A stretch of DNA of 64,000 bases from Stomorhina lunata (lineage: Eukaryota; Arthropoda; Insecta; Diptera; Rhiniidae). Made by a program: the position numbers and the translations under genes. This document shows positions 47,305 to 58,589 of the stretch, in pieces. How positions within the stretch are numbered: the first letter of the stretch is position 1; every line of letters starts with the position of its first letter. The notes below the pieces were generated by a model. The model saw only the letters and a program-made list of their open reading frames with translations, did not search any database and was not told the origin of the DNA. The stretch is from the NCBI GenBank assembly GCA_933228675.1, contig OW121743.1, forward strand, positions 111,719,468-111,783,467. The letters run 5' to 3'.

Positions 47305-47520
47305 TCATGGCAACAATGTTCGAAATTATATATCTTTGTTGTCTCGAAACTCTTAAAAGTATGCAACACAATCATGATATTGTATATTTTATTGCTATAA
47401 ATTGGATTTTGTTTCTTGTGTATTTTGTATTTGTATTTTCTTTACCAAACTGGCATTAATGATCGTGGTATTTACGAAAATTACAAAAATTCCTCGGCTT
47501 CTGGTGGTGTGTATGGATCT
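47305..47520 (-). mobile_element. 'AGAAGCCGAAG' module, copy 4
   Basis: Contains ATATATCTTTGTTGTCTCGA, CATTAATGATCGTGGTATTT and CTCGGCTTCTGGTGGTGTG, matching copy 1 and the reverse of copies 2 and 3. One dispersed-motif copy (47350-47369) lies inside it but is absent from copies 2 and 3. Confidence 0.7.
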
Positions 47521-47583
47521 AAAACGTAGATCGAGGCGAAATAAAATAATATAAGAAAAAGCTGTATTGAAGTAAAGAATATC

Positions 47584-47846
47584 GCCGTCAAAAGATCAGG
47601 AAAATGTAATATATCTCGAAAATATTTGTGTAGCATACTTTTAGGATTATTTAAATAATATGTTTGATATTATTTAGATAATCCTAAAAGTATGCTACAC
47701 AAATCTTTCTGAGATATCTTATATCTAAAGTAACTTACCTCTGAGATATCTGAGATATTTATGTTCGATATTTTGTAGATAATCCTAAAAGTATGCTACA
47801 CAAATGTTTTTGAGATATCTTACATTTCCCTGACCTATTGACGGTT
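47584..47846. mobile_element. Palindromic MITE with long arms and a duplicated right arm
   Basis: The left end GCCGTCAAAAGATCAGGAAA is inverted at TTTCCCTGACCTATTGACGG. Arms run about 75 bp inwards through ATTTGTGTAGCATACTTTTA. The right arm is present twice (47669-47727 and 47768-47846). The arms carry three perfect or near-perfect dispersed-motif copies. It is related to the subterminal parts of the CGATATCG-ended MITEs but has different tips. Confidence 0.75.
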
Positions 47847-49684
47847 CAATACATAACTGTAACTTATTTGTCAAAAGTTCCCTGATAGTAAAAGAATTTC
47901 GTTTAAACTAAAAGTTTTGACAAATTTTATTAAACTTTTTTCCCAGAATGAAAAAAAATTATACAAAAAAAAATTACATTTTCGCCACAACTTAAATTTT
48001 TGGAAAAATTAAAATTTATATTTTTAATATAAATTTAAATTTTTACCTTGGATTAAAATTTTTCACAACATTTTTAATTTTACAAATTTTAAATTGTTAA
48101 CAAAATTTTGAATTTCATTCCAGATTTGGCGCTTTAAAGGTACTTTAGTCTTAGCAATAGAGAAAAAGTACTTCTAAAACTCTACTCCAGAGAATAACGT
48201 GAAATGAATTTACCTTTTTCCCTTAACCAATTAAATATTTGCTACAACTTTCTTAAAAACATTCGCTTGAGCCCTCACTGTCAACTGACAACCTTCTGCT
48301 AGTGCCATATAATTAATTAAATATAAATTTTATTAAATTCCCTTTGGGGCAAAAATTAGAGATGAACGGAAACGAATAGCAAAAAATAAAAAAGAGAAAC
48401 ACAAAGAAAATATTTCATACCCTCATTAGTTTTGAAATGTCTTCTGTGTTAAATCCTCTTTTGAAATTAAATTAAAAAAAAAAGAAAAATATAACGTAGA
48501 AAAAAAAGCACGTAAATATAATCATCTTTTTCACATTTCATTCATTCAAGTATTATAATCGATCGATTGCATTTATAACTTTATTTCATTTCAGGCTCCT
48601 GCTTTATGCTCCTCTTGCTGGGGATTTTTCCAATGAGATGGCAAAAATGTTGATGATGATGATGGTGGCAGGCGTTTTATATACAATTTGAAACGTTTTC
48701 ATACTTGCAATATAGACACGTAGCCAAGACACATACATTCACACGGCATTACGAGTACAGTCATAAAACCCCATAAAAATAACCAACATACCTTAGAGAT
48801 TTTTAAATATTCGTTAGATACTTGTGAAGTCACTCAGCCAAGCAAACAAACAGATAGAAAAACAATCACATAACCTCATAAACATACACACACACACACA
48901 TCAAACCTATGATGAAAATATGTGTTTGTATGGGAGAGAAAAAATAACTGTTATGCCTGGATCTGTATCCGTGTCCTTAGTTGGGGATACATGTGTTTGT
49001 GTAATAAGACCTGTTCTCTGAGACTTAAGTGTTGAGTAGAACGAACAGGAGAAATATGGGAGCAATATGATGCAGAAAAAAGCTGGTACGTATTACAAAA
49101 TATTGGTTGTGATGATGATGACGATAATGATGATGCCGTTGATGATAATGTTGATTGTGATTGCATTTACAATTGTAGATTGTATTACGTCGAAAACATT
49201 TGGTATTGAAAAGAGAAGTTTCAGGAAAATAGGATAGAAATTACAGAAAATTAATGCTTTAGAATCTTGTGGAGAAAAAAAAAAAAAAAATTATAAAAAA
49301 CTTTGTAAGATTCTTAGTTGCTTTTAAAATGGTTTACTTATACATCATAACGATATTAAGTCAATGGTTATGGGAGCAAAAGGAAATTTATGGCATACTT
49401 CAAGGAATAACTAAACTTTGGAATTTTAATGCGAGATATAATATTAAAATGTTACTTAGTTCTTTTTTTTTCATCTTAATAAATCATCAATAGTCAAAGA
49501 TGAGAGGAATGCAAGAGATCATTATTTATAAAATGAGGTCAAATTGTAGCTGTTGATATGCTGATTATTGGCAGCAGATATATTTTATAAATGAAGAGGT
49601 ATACTTTTAGGAGTTTCATAACAAATTATGCCAGAAAATTATTTTCTGAATTAAGAAATAACACAGCCCAATACGAAAAACGGT
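47847..49684. other. Unique island with GAT and CA microsatellites
   Basis: GATGATGATGATG near 48650, CACACACACACACA near 48886, and an imperfect GATGATGAC tract at 49107-49160. A pyrimidine-rich TTATTTCATTTCAG at 48582-48595 could be a 3' splice site followed by a 32-codon open stretch, but nothing corroborates it. A motif copy lies at about 49592-49611. Confidence 0.5.
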
Positions 49685-50665
49685 GCCTTAAATTTATAAG
49701 TCAATTTGTATACATCTTATATAGGGCTTCAGTTACTCTAACTCTCTATTTTGGATAAGCTCTAGTTTTCGAGATATATTTTTTTTAAATTACGTAGTAA
49801 CACGATTTTGAATAACATAACTAAAGAACAGTTTATTCTACTAAGTGAACAGAAAAAATCAAAATTTAGCTGCAATATTACCTTTATACTGCCCTAACCA
49901 AGTATTTACTCCACTTGGTAGTTTTGGAGATATAGCCGAATATATGATGAAAAAATATAATTTAAAAATTTTTTTTGTTTTTCAAAATTTTATAAAAAAT
50001 AGAGATAATAACAAAAGTTCCAATATTTTTCTATAGCCATATAGACAGATATGTCCAGCATAAAATGCAATACTTCTTCTTAATATGGAATGTTTTTGAA
50101 TATTTTTGCAATATTTTTGATTTTATTATTAATTTTGTAAATCTACATCGCGGTGTTTGCTTGCTGTTATACAAAAATTAAAAAACAATTTTTCGTTTTC
50201 TTTTAATGATATAGAGTTATTACTTTATCTTGAATAAAATCTAGAGTTATAAATGGATTTTAACAAGATGTAGCTTGGTATATGCGTAACGAATTTTTCT
50301 ATAGGACTGAGGGAAAATAATGAAAAATTTGTTGTCTTCTCTATTTTTTATGAATTTTTGAAAAATAAAATAAAAGTATATTTCAGTCCAACAGTGAGCG
50401 ATATCTCTGAAACTACACTATAGATTCCAAATAATGTTAATGTAACAAAAGGATAATATTGTTGCCGAATTTAGGTTTTTTTATTTTTACTGAATAGAAC
50501 CAACCGTTTATTAGTTATCTTACTATAAATCGCGTAACTATGTAGTTTTCTTAAACAATTAATATCTCGAAAACTAGAGCCGATATAAAAAAGTGCGTTA
50601 GTGTAATTGAAGCCCAAAACGAAATGTATACAAACTGACGGGAAAAATCTTAATTTTGTCTCGCT
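49685..50665. mobile_element. Old giant foldback (~480-bp diverged arms)
   Basis: The left half aligns with the reverse complement of the right half at many points. GTCAATTTGTATACAT pairs with ATGTATACAAACTGAC. GGGCTTCAGTTAC pairs with GTAATTGAAGCCC. CTAGTTTTCGAGATAT pairs with ATATCTCGAAAACTAG. GCTGCAATATTACC pairs with GGATAATATTGTTGC. Divergence is substantial. Arms of this length suggest a foldback or long-TIR DNA element. No coding was recognised. Confidence 0.7.
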
Positions 50666-50689
50666 ATATATATTTCTTTAGGAAAAGTA

Positions 50690-50965
50690 ACACTCAGACA
50701 AACACGCCATCTGTTGTTAGGTCAATGCATTATATTAGATTCTAGTTCTACACCCTATTTTATTTCATTTACATCGGCTGCGTGTTAATGTTGTAGTGAT
50801 TACCGCTGATAGAGGTTGCTGTGGTAATTAACAATCTTAATACATAATAATGATTGCAAAAAATTGATAATTGCCGTGACTGGGGCTCGAACCAAGGCAG
50901 AAAATTATATGTTCTGATTAGTAAGCGACGTATTTACTAACTAAGCCACAGCATACGCTTATATC
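50690..50965 (-). mobile_element. tRNA-derived SINE, copy 1
   Basis: On the minus strand the 5' end carries TGGCTTAGTTAGTAAATACG (A-box like, 50954 downwards) and CTTGGTTCGAGCCCCAG (B-box and T-arm like, ~50898-50882). The body follows, through TAATGTTGTAGTGATTACC and CGCCATCTGTTGTTAG in plus-strand reading. The body and T-arm recur at 62857-63120. A tRNA-like head with a shared unrelated body is the SINE signature. The anticodon stem is not well formed, so this is not a working tRNA. Confidence 0.68.
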
Positions 50966-51041
50966 TCGGAAATTACCGCAACGATTCTTATTTCTTCAGC
51001 TTAAATTTACTTAACATTTTTTTCGATTTGTTTTGGTATCA

Positions 51042-51343
51042 GGGGCCAAATCGCAGCATTCGATCAGACTTTTAAGACAATGTTGTATAATATATCTTAA
51101 GGATTTTGAAAATAATTTATTTTCAAAAAATTTAATAAAATTTGATATATAAACATATCCATTTGTTTGTCAAAACAGTTTAAATGAAATTCTTTTGCTA
51201 TTACGAAACTTTTGACAAGTAAGTTACAATGTATTGAAACTTATATGTTATATATTATCCTCAAATTATCCTCAAAGTATGCTTCACAAATATTTCTAAA
51301 TATCTTACATTTCGATCGATATCGAATGCGGCGTTTTGGCCCC
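51042..51343. mobile_element. CGATATCG-ended MITE, copy 5
   Basis: Left end GGGGCCAAATCGCAGCATTC (with the following CGATATCGAT partly deleted), right end TTCGATCGATATCGAATGCG then GCGTTTTGGCCCC. Subterminal motif block ATCCTCAAAGTATGCTTCAC on the right. The 70-codon frame across it is not a gene. Confidence 0.72.
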
Positions 51344-51464
51344 AGATATGTTAATTTTACACTAGCTACAAGTTGTTTCCCAAGCAATTTTTTTTTTGAA
51401 ATTTCAACATTAATCAACAATTAATCGGAAACTTTAGAAACATTTTCAATAATTTTAAAAAGGG

Positions 51465-51595
51465 TTTTTCAAAAATTTTGGGACGTCAAAAATTTAATTA
51501 AAAAGTTTTACTGCAGTGTATTGTACTAAGATCCCAATTTATTACAATTATTTATTATTGTAATAAATAGTTTTTTGATAAAACCAACAAATTTT
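51465..51595 (+). mobile_element. Relic of the ribozyme palindrome, left outer arm and flank
   Basis: Aligns with 10917-11037: TTTGGGACGTCAAAAATTTA, AAAAAGTTTTACTGCAGTGT, then ATTGTACTAAGATCCCAATT and TTATTGTAATAAATAGTTTT. The match includes sequence outside the palindrome, showing that the parent element continued beyond it. It stops before the hammerhead. Confidence 0.75.
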
Positions 51596-51634
51596 GTTAA
51601 AATATTCTTAAGGAATGCTTTTATTATCATTATA

Positions 51635-51654
51635 TTCCTAAAAGTATGCAACAC
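51635..51654 (-). repeat. Dispersed 20-bp motif, near-consensus copy
   Basis: TTCCTAAAAGTATGCAACAC. One of the closest matches to the consensus, standing alone in unique DNA with no MITE terminus nearby. Neighbouring copies lie at 51808 and 51921 (opposite strand). Confidence 0.7.
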
Positions 51655-51920
51655 TTTTTTTTTAATTTTCTTGGATTTTGATTTTTTACCGTAAAAATAT
51701 GTGAAAGTATTTATTATGAATCAAAATCGTAACATAAATTTCTGAAAAATTTCAGTACTTTTAAATGACAAACCTTGATTACCAATATTACCATCATAAT
51801 ATTCATCATATTCCCAAAAATATGCAACACTTTTTGAAATTGCATCAGATTTTGCTTTTTAATAAAAACTGTAAAAAATAAGGCAATTTAAAGTATGAAT
51901 CAAAATTTTTAAAATAAATA

Positions 51921-51940
51921 GTGTTGCATACTTTAAGGAG
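51921..51940 (+). repeat. Dispersed 20-bp motif copy
   Basis: GTGTTGCATACTTTAAGGAG, in unique DNA. Confidence 0.7.
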
Positions 51941-52164
51941 GTAAAAGTAATTTAATTTTTATTATTTTATTATATCTTTTTTGTAACAATTATGAAACCT
52001 ATTACATAATTATATTTGTTTAATCATATATTATGGAAATGGTACAAAATGATATATTTTTCTCTTGTTACCTTAATGTCTCTTAAGTCTTAGCTTTTAA
52101 ATTAAATTCTAATAAGATTTAATCAGTAGAGTAGAGTTCCAGCTCTTTTTGAATATGAATCAAA

Positions 52165-52199
52165 CAAATATTTATACCTGCCCCAGGTATAAATATTTG
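52165..52199. repeat. Perfect 16-bp hairpin with 3-base loop
   Basis: CAAATATTTATACCTG and CAGGTATAAATATTTG around CCC. The right arm runs directly into a dispersed-motif copy (TTTGCATACTTTTGGGAGG). Confidence 0.85.
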
Positions 52200-53455
52200 C
52201 ATACTTTTGGGAGGTTTAAAAAAAAAATCTATCATTTTTATTATTTTAACATTATTTTCTGCAGTCTTTTAAAAGTATCCATTACCATTTTCAATTTGAG
52301 CCCTAACCTTTTGTGACATTTTGACTTTAAGTCCTCTTAAATCAAACCATAATGATATTTATCATCCATTATTCCCTGCCCTGATAATTTGTCTTTTCCC
52401 ACCAACTGAAATTAATTACAAAGCCATAAAAAATACTCAATAAATCTTTTGGAAAGTACTAGCACATTTTACCAGTGAAATATTGCCTAATAATTATCCA
52501 TTAACTCTAATCCTTTTACGGCAATTATTGCCTGAACACACGCATAGACATAAATTTTAAATGATAGAAACTCATGAAAAACTAAACAATACAACAAAAA
52601 GTATTGGGTGTTGAATAAAAAACTACATCAATCAATTTCATAATTGGCGCCACTTAGGCAAATTGCTTTAATAATGCAATTTTTACAAAACAAAATTTGT
52701 TTGATTAAATAATTTTTTTTTAATAAAAAAAAACTACATGAATTTTAAATTAAACATAAAAATCTTTATTTTTCTTAATACAATAATTTCTTTAGACAAA
52801 TTTATCTGCAACATTTTTATTGTAATGAAATCAAAGAGTCTTTACTAATATGATCTTTATCATCAAGACGATGATGACGACAACTAAATAAAAATATAAA
52901 TAAATTATACAATTACATTTAAAAGATTTGTAAGTTATGAGTCCAGGAGGAGGAGGTGGAGGAGGTGGTTGGGTAGGTAGCTCTGGTAGCTCTGGTGCTG
53001 AGTAGGAGACATTGTGTGTGTTTAGAATATAAATTTAAATTGAATTGATGTTGCGCTTTAACGTGAAAAGATCTTAGCAACAGAAAACCATTCAATCTTC
53101 TAAATATAACTGGGAACATATAAAGAAAAGGTTTGAAATTTATAAATCGTTGTCATAGAATTGAAGAATTTATAAATAAATTGAAATCTTAAAAGCTGTT
53201 TTTGATTGAGTGTTTTTTTACTTGAGAGAGAAGAAAAAGATTTTCTTTGAAGTTACTTTGATTCTTATGACAACTAAATTATGAAGAATTTTCACATTAA
53301 AATAAACGTCAAATGAAATAAGAAAAGAGGAATGAAAACGAATGAATTACTTTTATAAAAGAGTCAATTAGGAAGAGTTAGTCAGGTAAATTTTAAGGGT
53401 GTAGGGATCTATATTTAAACAAATTTAATAGAAATAATTTAAATTAATTTCTTCT

Positions 53456-54480
53456 TTAAAAAATTTTGACCGAAATTTTTTCTATAAAAAATTTTGACCG
53501 AATTTTTTTCTAAAAAAAATTTTCACCGAAATTTTTTCTATAAAAAATTTTTTTTCCCAGATTTTTTCTCTATAAAAAATTTTCACCGAAATTTTTTCTA
53601 TAAAAAATTTTTTTCCCAGATTTTTTCTCTATAAAAAGTTTTCACCGAAATTTTTTCTATAAAAAATTTTAACCGAAATTTTTTCTATAAAAAATTTTCA
53701 CCGAAATTTTTTCTATAAAAAATTTTCACCGAAATTTTTTCTAAAAAATTTTTACCGAAATTTTTTGTACAAAAAATTTTGACCGAAATTTTTTGTATAA
53801 AAAATTTTGACCGAAATTTTTTGTATAAAAAATTTTGACCGACATTTTTTCTATAAAAAATTTTGACCGAAATTTTTTTATATAAAAAATGTTGACCGAA
53901 ATTTTTTCTATATAAAAAATTTTGACCGAAATTTTTTCTATAAAAAAAATTTTGACCGAAATTTTTTCTCTATAAAAAATTTTGACCGAAATTTTTTCTA
54001 TATAAAAAATTTTGACCGAAATTTTTTCTATATAAAAAATTTTGACCGAAATTTTTTCTCTATAAAAAATTTTGACCGAAATTTTTTCTATATAAAAAAT
54101 TTTGACCGAAATTTTTTCTATATAAAAAATTTTGACCGAAATTTTTTCTATATAAAAAATTTTGACCGAAATTTTTTCTATATAAAAAATTTTGACCGAA
54201 ATTTTTTCTATATAAAAAATTTTGACCGAAATTTTTTCTATATAAAAAATTTTGACCGAAATTTTTTCTATATAAAAAATTTTGACCGAAATTTTTCCTA
54301 TATAAAAAATTTTGACAGAAATTTTTTCTATAAAAAGTTTTGACCGACATTTTTTCTATAAAAAATGTTGACCGACATTTTTTCTATAAAAAATTGTCAC
54401 CGAAATTTTTTCTTTATAAAAAATTTTTACCGAAATTTTTTCTGTATAAAAAATTTTGATCAAAATTTTTTCTAAAAAAA
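53456..54480 (-). repeat. Satellite array G1, 28-30-bp period
   Basis: Unit A6-T4-GACCG-A3-T6-CTATA (28 bp), with a TA-extended 30-bp form (CTATAT) homogenised at 53900-54310. CCCAG and CACCG linker variants occupy the left part. The 30-bp section creates a 96-codon minus-strand frame of ten-residue repeats, which I treat as spurious. Confidence 0.93.
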
Positions 54481-55440
54481 TTTTAGTAAAATTTTTTTAT
54501 AGAAAAAATGTTGACCAAAATTATTTCTATAAAAATTTTGACCACAATTATTTTTATAAAAAATTTTAAATACAATTTTTTCTCTAAAACATTTTTACTC
54601 ATATTTTTTCTATAGTATAATTTTGATCAAAACTTTTCTTTAGTAAAATTTTGATAAAAAATTTACTGAAAAAAAAATGTTGATTAAAATGTTACTAAAG
54701 AAAAATTTTGATAAAAATTTTACTGAAGAAACATTTTGATCGAAATTTTACTTAAGAAAAATTTTGATCAAAATTTTACTTAAGAATAATTTTGATCAAA
54801 ATTTTGCTAAAGAAAAATTTTGATCAAAATGTTAGTAAAGAAAAATTTTGATCAAAATTTTACTAAAGAAAAATTTTGATAAAAAATTTTACTAAAGAAA
54901 AAATTTGATCAAAATTTTACTAAAGAAAAATTTTGATAAAAAATTTTACTAACGAAAAATTTTAATCAAAATTTTGCTAAAGAAAAATTTTGATCAAAAT
55001 TTTGCTAAAGAAAAATTTTGATCAAAATTTTACTAAAGAAAAATTTTAATGAAAATTTTACTAAAGAAAAATTTTTATGAAAATTTTACTAAAGAAAAAT
55101 TTTGATCAAAATTTTACTAAAGAACAATTTTGATCAAAATTTTACTAAAGAACAATTTTGATCAAAATTTTAATCAAAATTTTACTAAAGAAAAATTTTG
55201 ATCAAAATTTTACTAAAGAAAAATTTTGATTAAAATTTTACTAAAGAAAAAATTTTATCAAAATTTTACTAAAGAAAATTTTTTATTAAAATTTTACTAA
55301 GGAACAATTTTGATCAAAATTTTAAACAAAATTTTATTAAGGAAAAATTTTGATCAAAATTTTACTAAAGAAAAATTTTGATCAAAATTTTACTAAAGAA
55401 AAATTTTGATCAAAATTTTATTAAAGAAAACTTTTGTAAA
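54481..55440 (+). repeat. Satellite array H1, 28-bp period
   Basis: Unit GATC-A4-T4-ACTAAAG-A5-T4, 28 bp, with AACAATTTT, GATAAAAA and length variants. It grades out of array G1 over about 54440-54700 through intermediate units. Confidence 0.92.
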
Positions 55441-56574
55441 ATTGTTTATGTAGTTCTCTGAATTTTGCTTCATACGTTCTGAACTATAATTAATTTTTTA
55501 AGACTTCCCCTCATATAAAATTTCTCTATAAGTGCAATAAATATTTATTCATATAAAAAGTTTTGTGGTAAACTTTTGATTACGAAGAGTTTGAGTTTTT
55601 TCATCATTTATATGAATTTTGGTTGTTGTTCTGGTAGTTGTTGCCATAAAAATTCATAATAAAAATAATTATACTTTTATGTTTTGTATATTTTTATATG
55701 TCATATTTGTCAAAATATTTCAACATGCTGTCATTTACATTACAATTGGTTTTTGTGCAGAAATTTAATAATAATTACTTGATATAAAGAACAAATGTAT
55801 GCAAGAAAAATAAGGTTGAACTTTCAACCTTTAGAAAATTGTTTAAAGGGTTCGAAATTCAGTCAAAATTTTGTTTAATGGGTTTTAAGCAAAACTGGAA
55901 TTTTATTTAGAAATTTTTAAACAGAATAAGAATTATAAGGTTTTCAAAATCGATTTTTTATGTTTGTTTGTAATTACTGATTGCCAAGATCAAGCATCTT
56001 AAAGAATATATCATATCCATATTGTTTGCATTATCTGTTACTCATTTTATCTTCAAAAAGGTTATAAGGTCCTATTACCTTTTCAATTACCTTATATGAA
56101 AAAATTCCCCTGGGTTATTTTTTCGATATTTCAGTATTTCTAAAAATTTTTTTAATATATTTCCACTTCCCTCTCAAAAAAAAAACTTTATATCTTTTGA
56201 ATTTTCTTAAACATTTTTGCCCACCAGACACTTTAACACACACACGAAACTTATTTAGGAGTTTTTAACAAGTTTTCTTTCAACTTGTGGCAAGTTGTTG
56301 TCGTCATAAGTCTTTTTATTTAACTTTGCCTCACATGCAAAAACTCTTAAACCAAAATGAATAAAAATAATTATGAAAGTATTACTGTCGGCTTAGATGG
56401 ATTATGTAATACCCTACACTATTGATGTCATAGGTTGATAGATTGCTAACAAATTTTAAAGATGTGTAGAAACTTAGAGATCGATAACCTAAGAACATTT
56501 TTCAGTCTTCTCCGACAGTTCGTTTTAAATATATTAAGACCACAGTTAAAATAGGGATCCATTGTGTCAAAATT
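55441..56574. other. Unique spacer between H arrays
   Basis: No gene recognised. Ordinary AT-rich DNA with a CACACACACG tract near 56241. Confidence 0.5.
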
Positions 56575-57965
56575 TCTTTTGGCATTTTGACCGAACGTTT
56601 TCTATATAAAAAATTTTGACAAAAAATTTTTCATTGAAAAAAAAAAATTATTTAAAATATATATTTGGTCAAAATTTTACTAAAGAAAAATTTTGATCAA
56701 AATTTTACTAAAGAAAAATTTTGATCAAAATTTTACTAAAGAAAAATTTTGATCAAAACTTTACTAAAGAAAAATTTTGATCAAAATTTTACTAAAGAAA
56801 AATTTTGATCAAAATTTTACTAAAGAAAAATTTTGATCAAAATTTTACTAAAGAAAAATTTTGATCAAAATTTTACTAAAGAAAAAGTTTGATCAAAATT
56901 TTACTAAAGAAAAATTTTGATCAAAATTTTACTAAAGAAAAATTTTGATCAAAATTTTACTAAAGAAAAATTTTGATCAAAATTTTACTAAAGAAAAATT
57001 TTGATCAAAATTTTACTAAAGAAAAATTTTGATCAAAATTTTACTAAAGAAAAATTTTGATCAAAATTTTACTAAAGAAAAATTTTGATCAAAATTTTAC
57101 TAAAGAAAAATTTTGATCAAAATTTTACTAAAGAAAAATTTTGATCAAAATTTTACTAAAGAAAAATTTTGATCAAAATTTTACTAAAGAAAAATTTTGA
57201 TCAAAATTTTACTAAAGAAAAATTTTGATCAAAATTTTACTAAAGAAAAATTTTGATCAAAATTTTACTAAAGAAAAATTTTGATCAAAATTTTACTAAA
57301 GAAAAATTTTGATCAAAATTTTACTTAAGAAAAATTTTGATCAAAATTTTACTAAAGAAAAATTTTGATAAAAATTTTACTAAAGAAAAATTTTGATCAA
57401 AATTTTACTAAAGAAAAATTTTGATCAAAATTTTACTAAAGAAAAATTTTGATCAAAATTTTACTAAAGAAAAATTTTGATCAAAATTTTACTAAAGAAA
57501 AATTTTGATCAAAATTTTACTAAAGAGAAATTTTGATCAAAATTTTACTAAAGAGAAATTTTGATCAAAATTTTACTAAAGAGAAATTTTGATCAAAATT
57601 TTACTAAAGAGAAATTTTGATCAAAATTTTACTAAAGAAAAATTTTAATAAAAATTTTACTAAAGAAAAATTTTAATAAAAATTTTACTAAAGAAAAATT
57701 TTAATCAAAATTGTACTAAAGAAAAATGTTGATCAAAATTTTACTAAAGAAAAATTTTGATCAAAATTTTACTAAAGAAAAATTTTGATCAAAATTTTAC
57801 TAAAGAAAAATTTTGATCAAAATTTTACTAAAGAATAATTTTTATCAAAATTTTACTAAAGAAAAATTTTGATCAAAATTTTACTAAAGAAAAATTTTGT
57901 TTAAAATTCTACTAAAGAAAAATTTTGATCAAAATGTTACTAAAGAAAATTTTTAATCAAACTAA
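56575..57965 (+). repeat. Satellite array H2, 28-bp period, homogenised
   Basis: It starts with about two G-type units (GACCGAACGTTTTCTATATA at 56589), then about 44 units of the 28-bp H monomer, nearly invariant. Four consecutive units (57523-57615) share AGAGAAATTTT. Three units near 57640-57705 share TTTTAAT. Both are local variant amplifications. Confidence 0.95.
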
Positions 57966-58589
57966 AGAAAAAACAAAGCATAGACTAAATATACCCTTCT
58001 TCAATCAATATTCGTGTAGGTCTTAATGAACAAATTCTAGTCTTAAATCTTACAAACTCTGCACAAGTATTTTGTTTGTTTTTCGTGCGTAATTAATAAA
58101 TTTATGTCAATTTATTTGTTGTTTTTGCTGTTTTTATTTATGTTTAACTAAAAAGCAACGGCTATAAAATAACAAAAACAAAAAACTAATAATTTAAGAA
58201 GAAAAACAAGTTTTCCCATTTATGAAAACTTATGTTCAAATAAATGCAAAGTTTTGTTACTTTCAACGATCAAAAAACGACTAAAACTAAAATGAAGTTT
58301 TGTTTCAGAACAATTTTGCTACAACTGATTTATGGTAATTTGTTGGTGGTGGTGGTATAGCAAATTTGGGTGGGGGTAAGACTGGTTAAATGTTGATGCA
58401 GAGTGTTACATTTATTGGAACAAATAGCAATTTTTATTGGAAAAAATAAAAGTTTCCAAAAAGGAATTAGTTTGGATAAAGAATCTCAAAACTTAATAGT
58501 TTATTGAAAAGAGGCTTAGTGATAAAACCTAGTAAAAAGTTTATTGGCAAATAAATAATAAAACAAAGCAACGGGTAAACCACTAAATA
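57966..58589. other. Unique AT-rich spacer
   Basis: No gene or motif recognised. A short GGTGGTGGTGG tract lies near 58345. Confidence 0.5.

Larger units (their letters stand above)
51596..53455. other. Unique island with motif copies and a possible 3' gene end
   Basis: Strong motif copies at 51635-51654, 51808-51827, 51921-51940 and 52192-52207. A perfect 16-bp hairpin lies at 52165-52199. A GGAGGAGGAGGTGGAGGAGG tract lies at 52945-52966. On the minus strand the GGA tract is proline-rich in one frame and is followed by an AATAAA at 52770-52765. This may be a terminal exon but is unproven. Confidence 0.4.

Noticed and set aside
50872..50965. A functional tRNA gene on the minus strand
   Set aside because: A- and B-box-like sequences are present, but the acceptor and anticodon stems do not pair properly and there is no T-tract terminator. 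A SINE head explains it better.
54060..54350. 96-codon minus-strand frame with ten-residue repeats
   Set aside because: Caused by the 30-bp form of satellite G. It disappears where the period is 28 bp.
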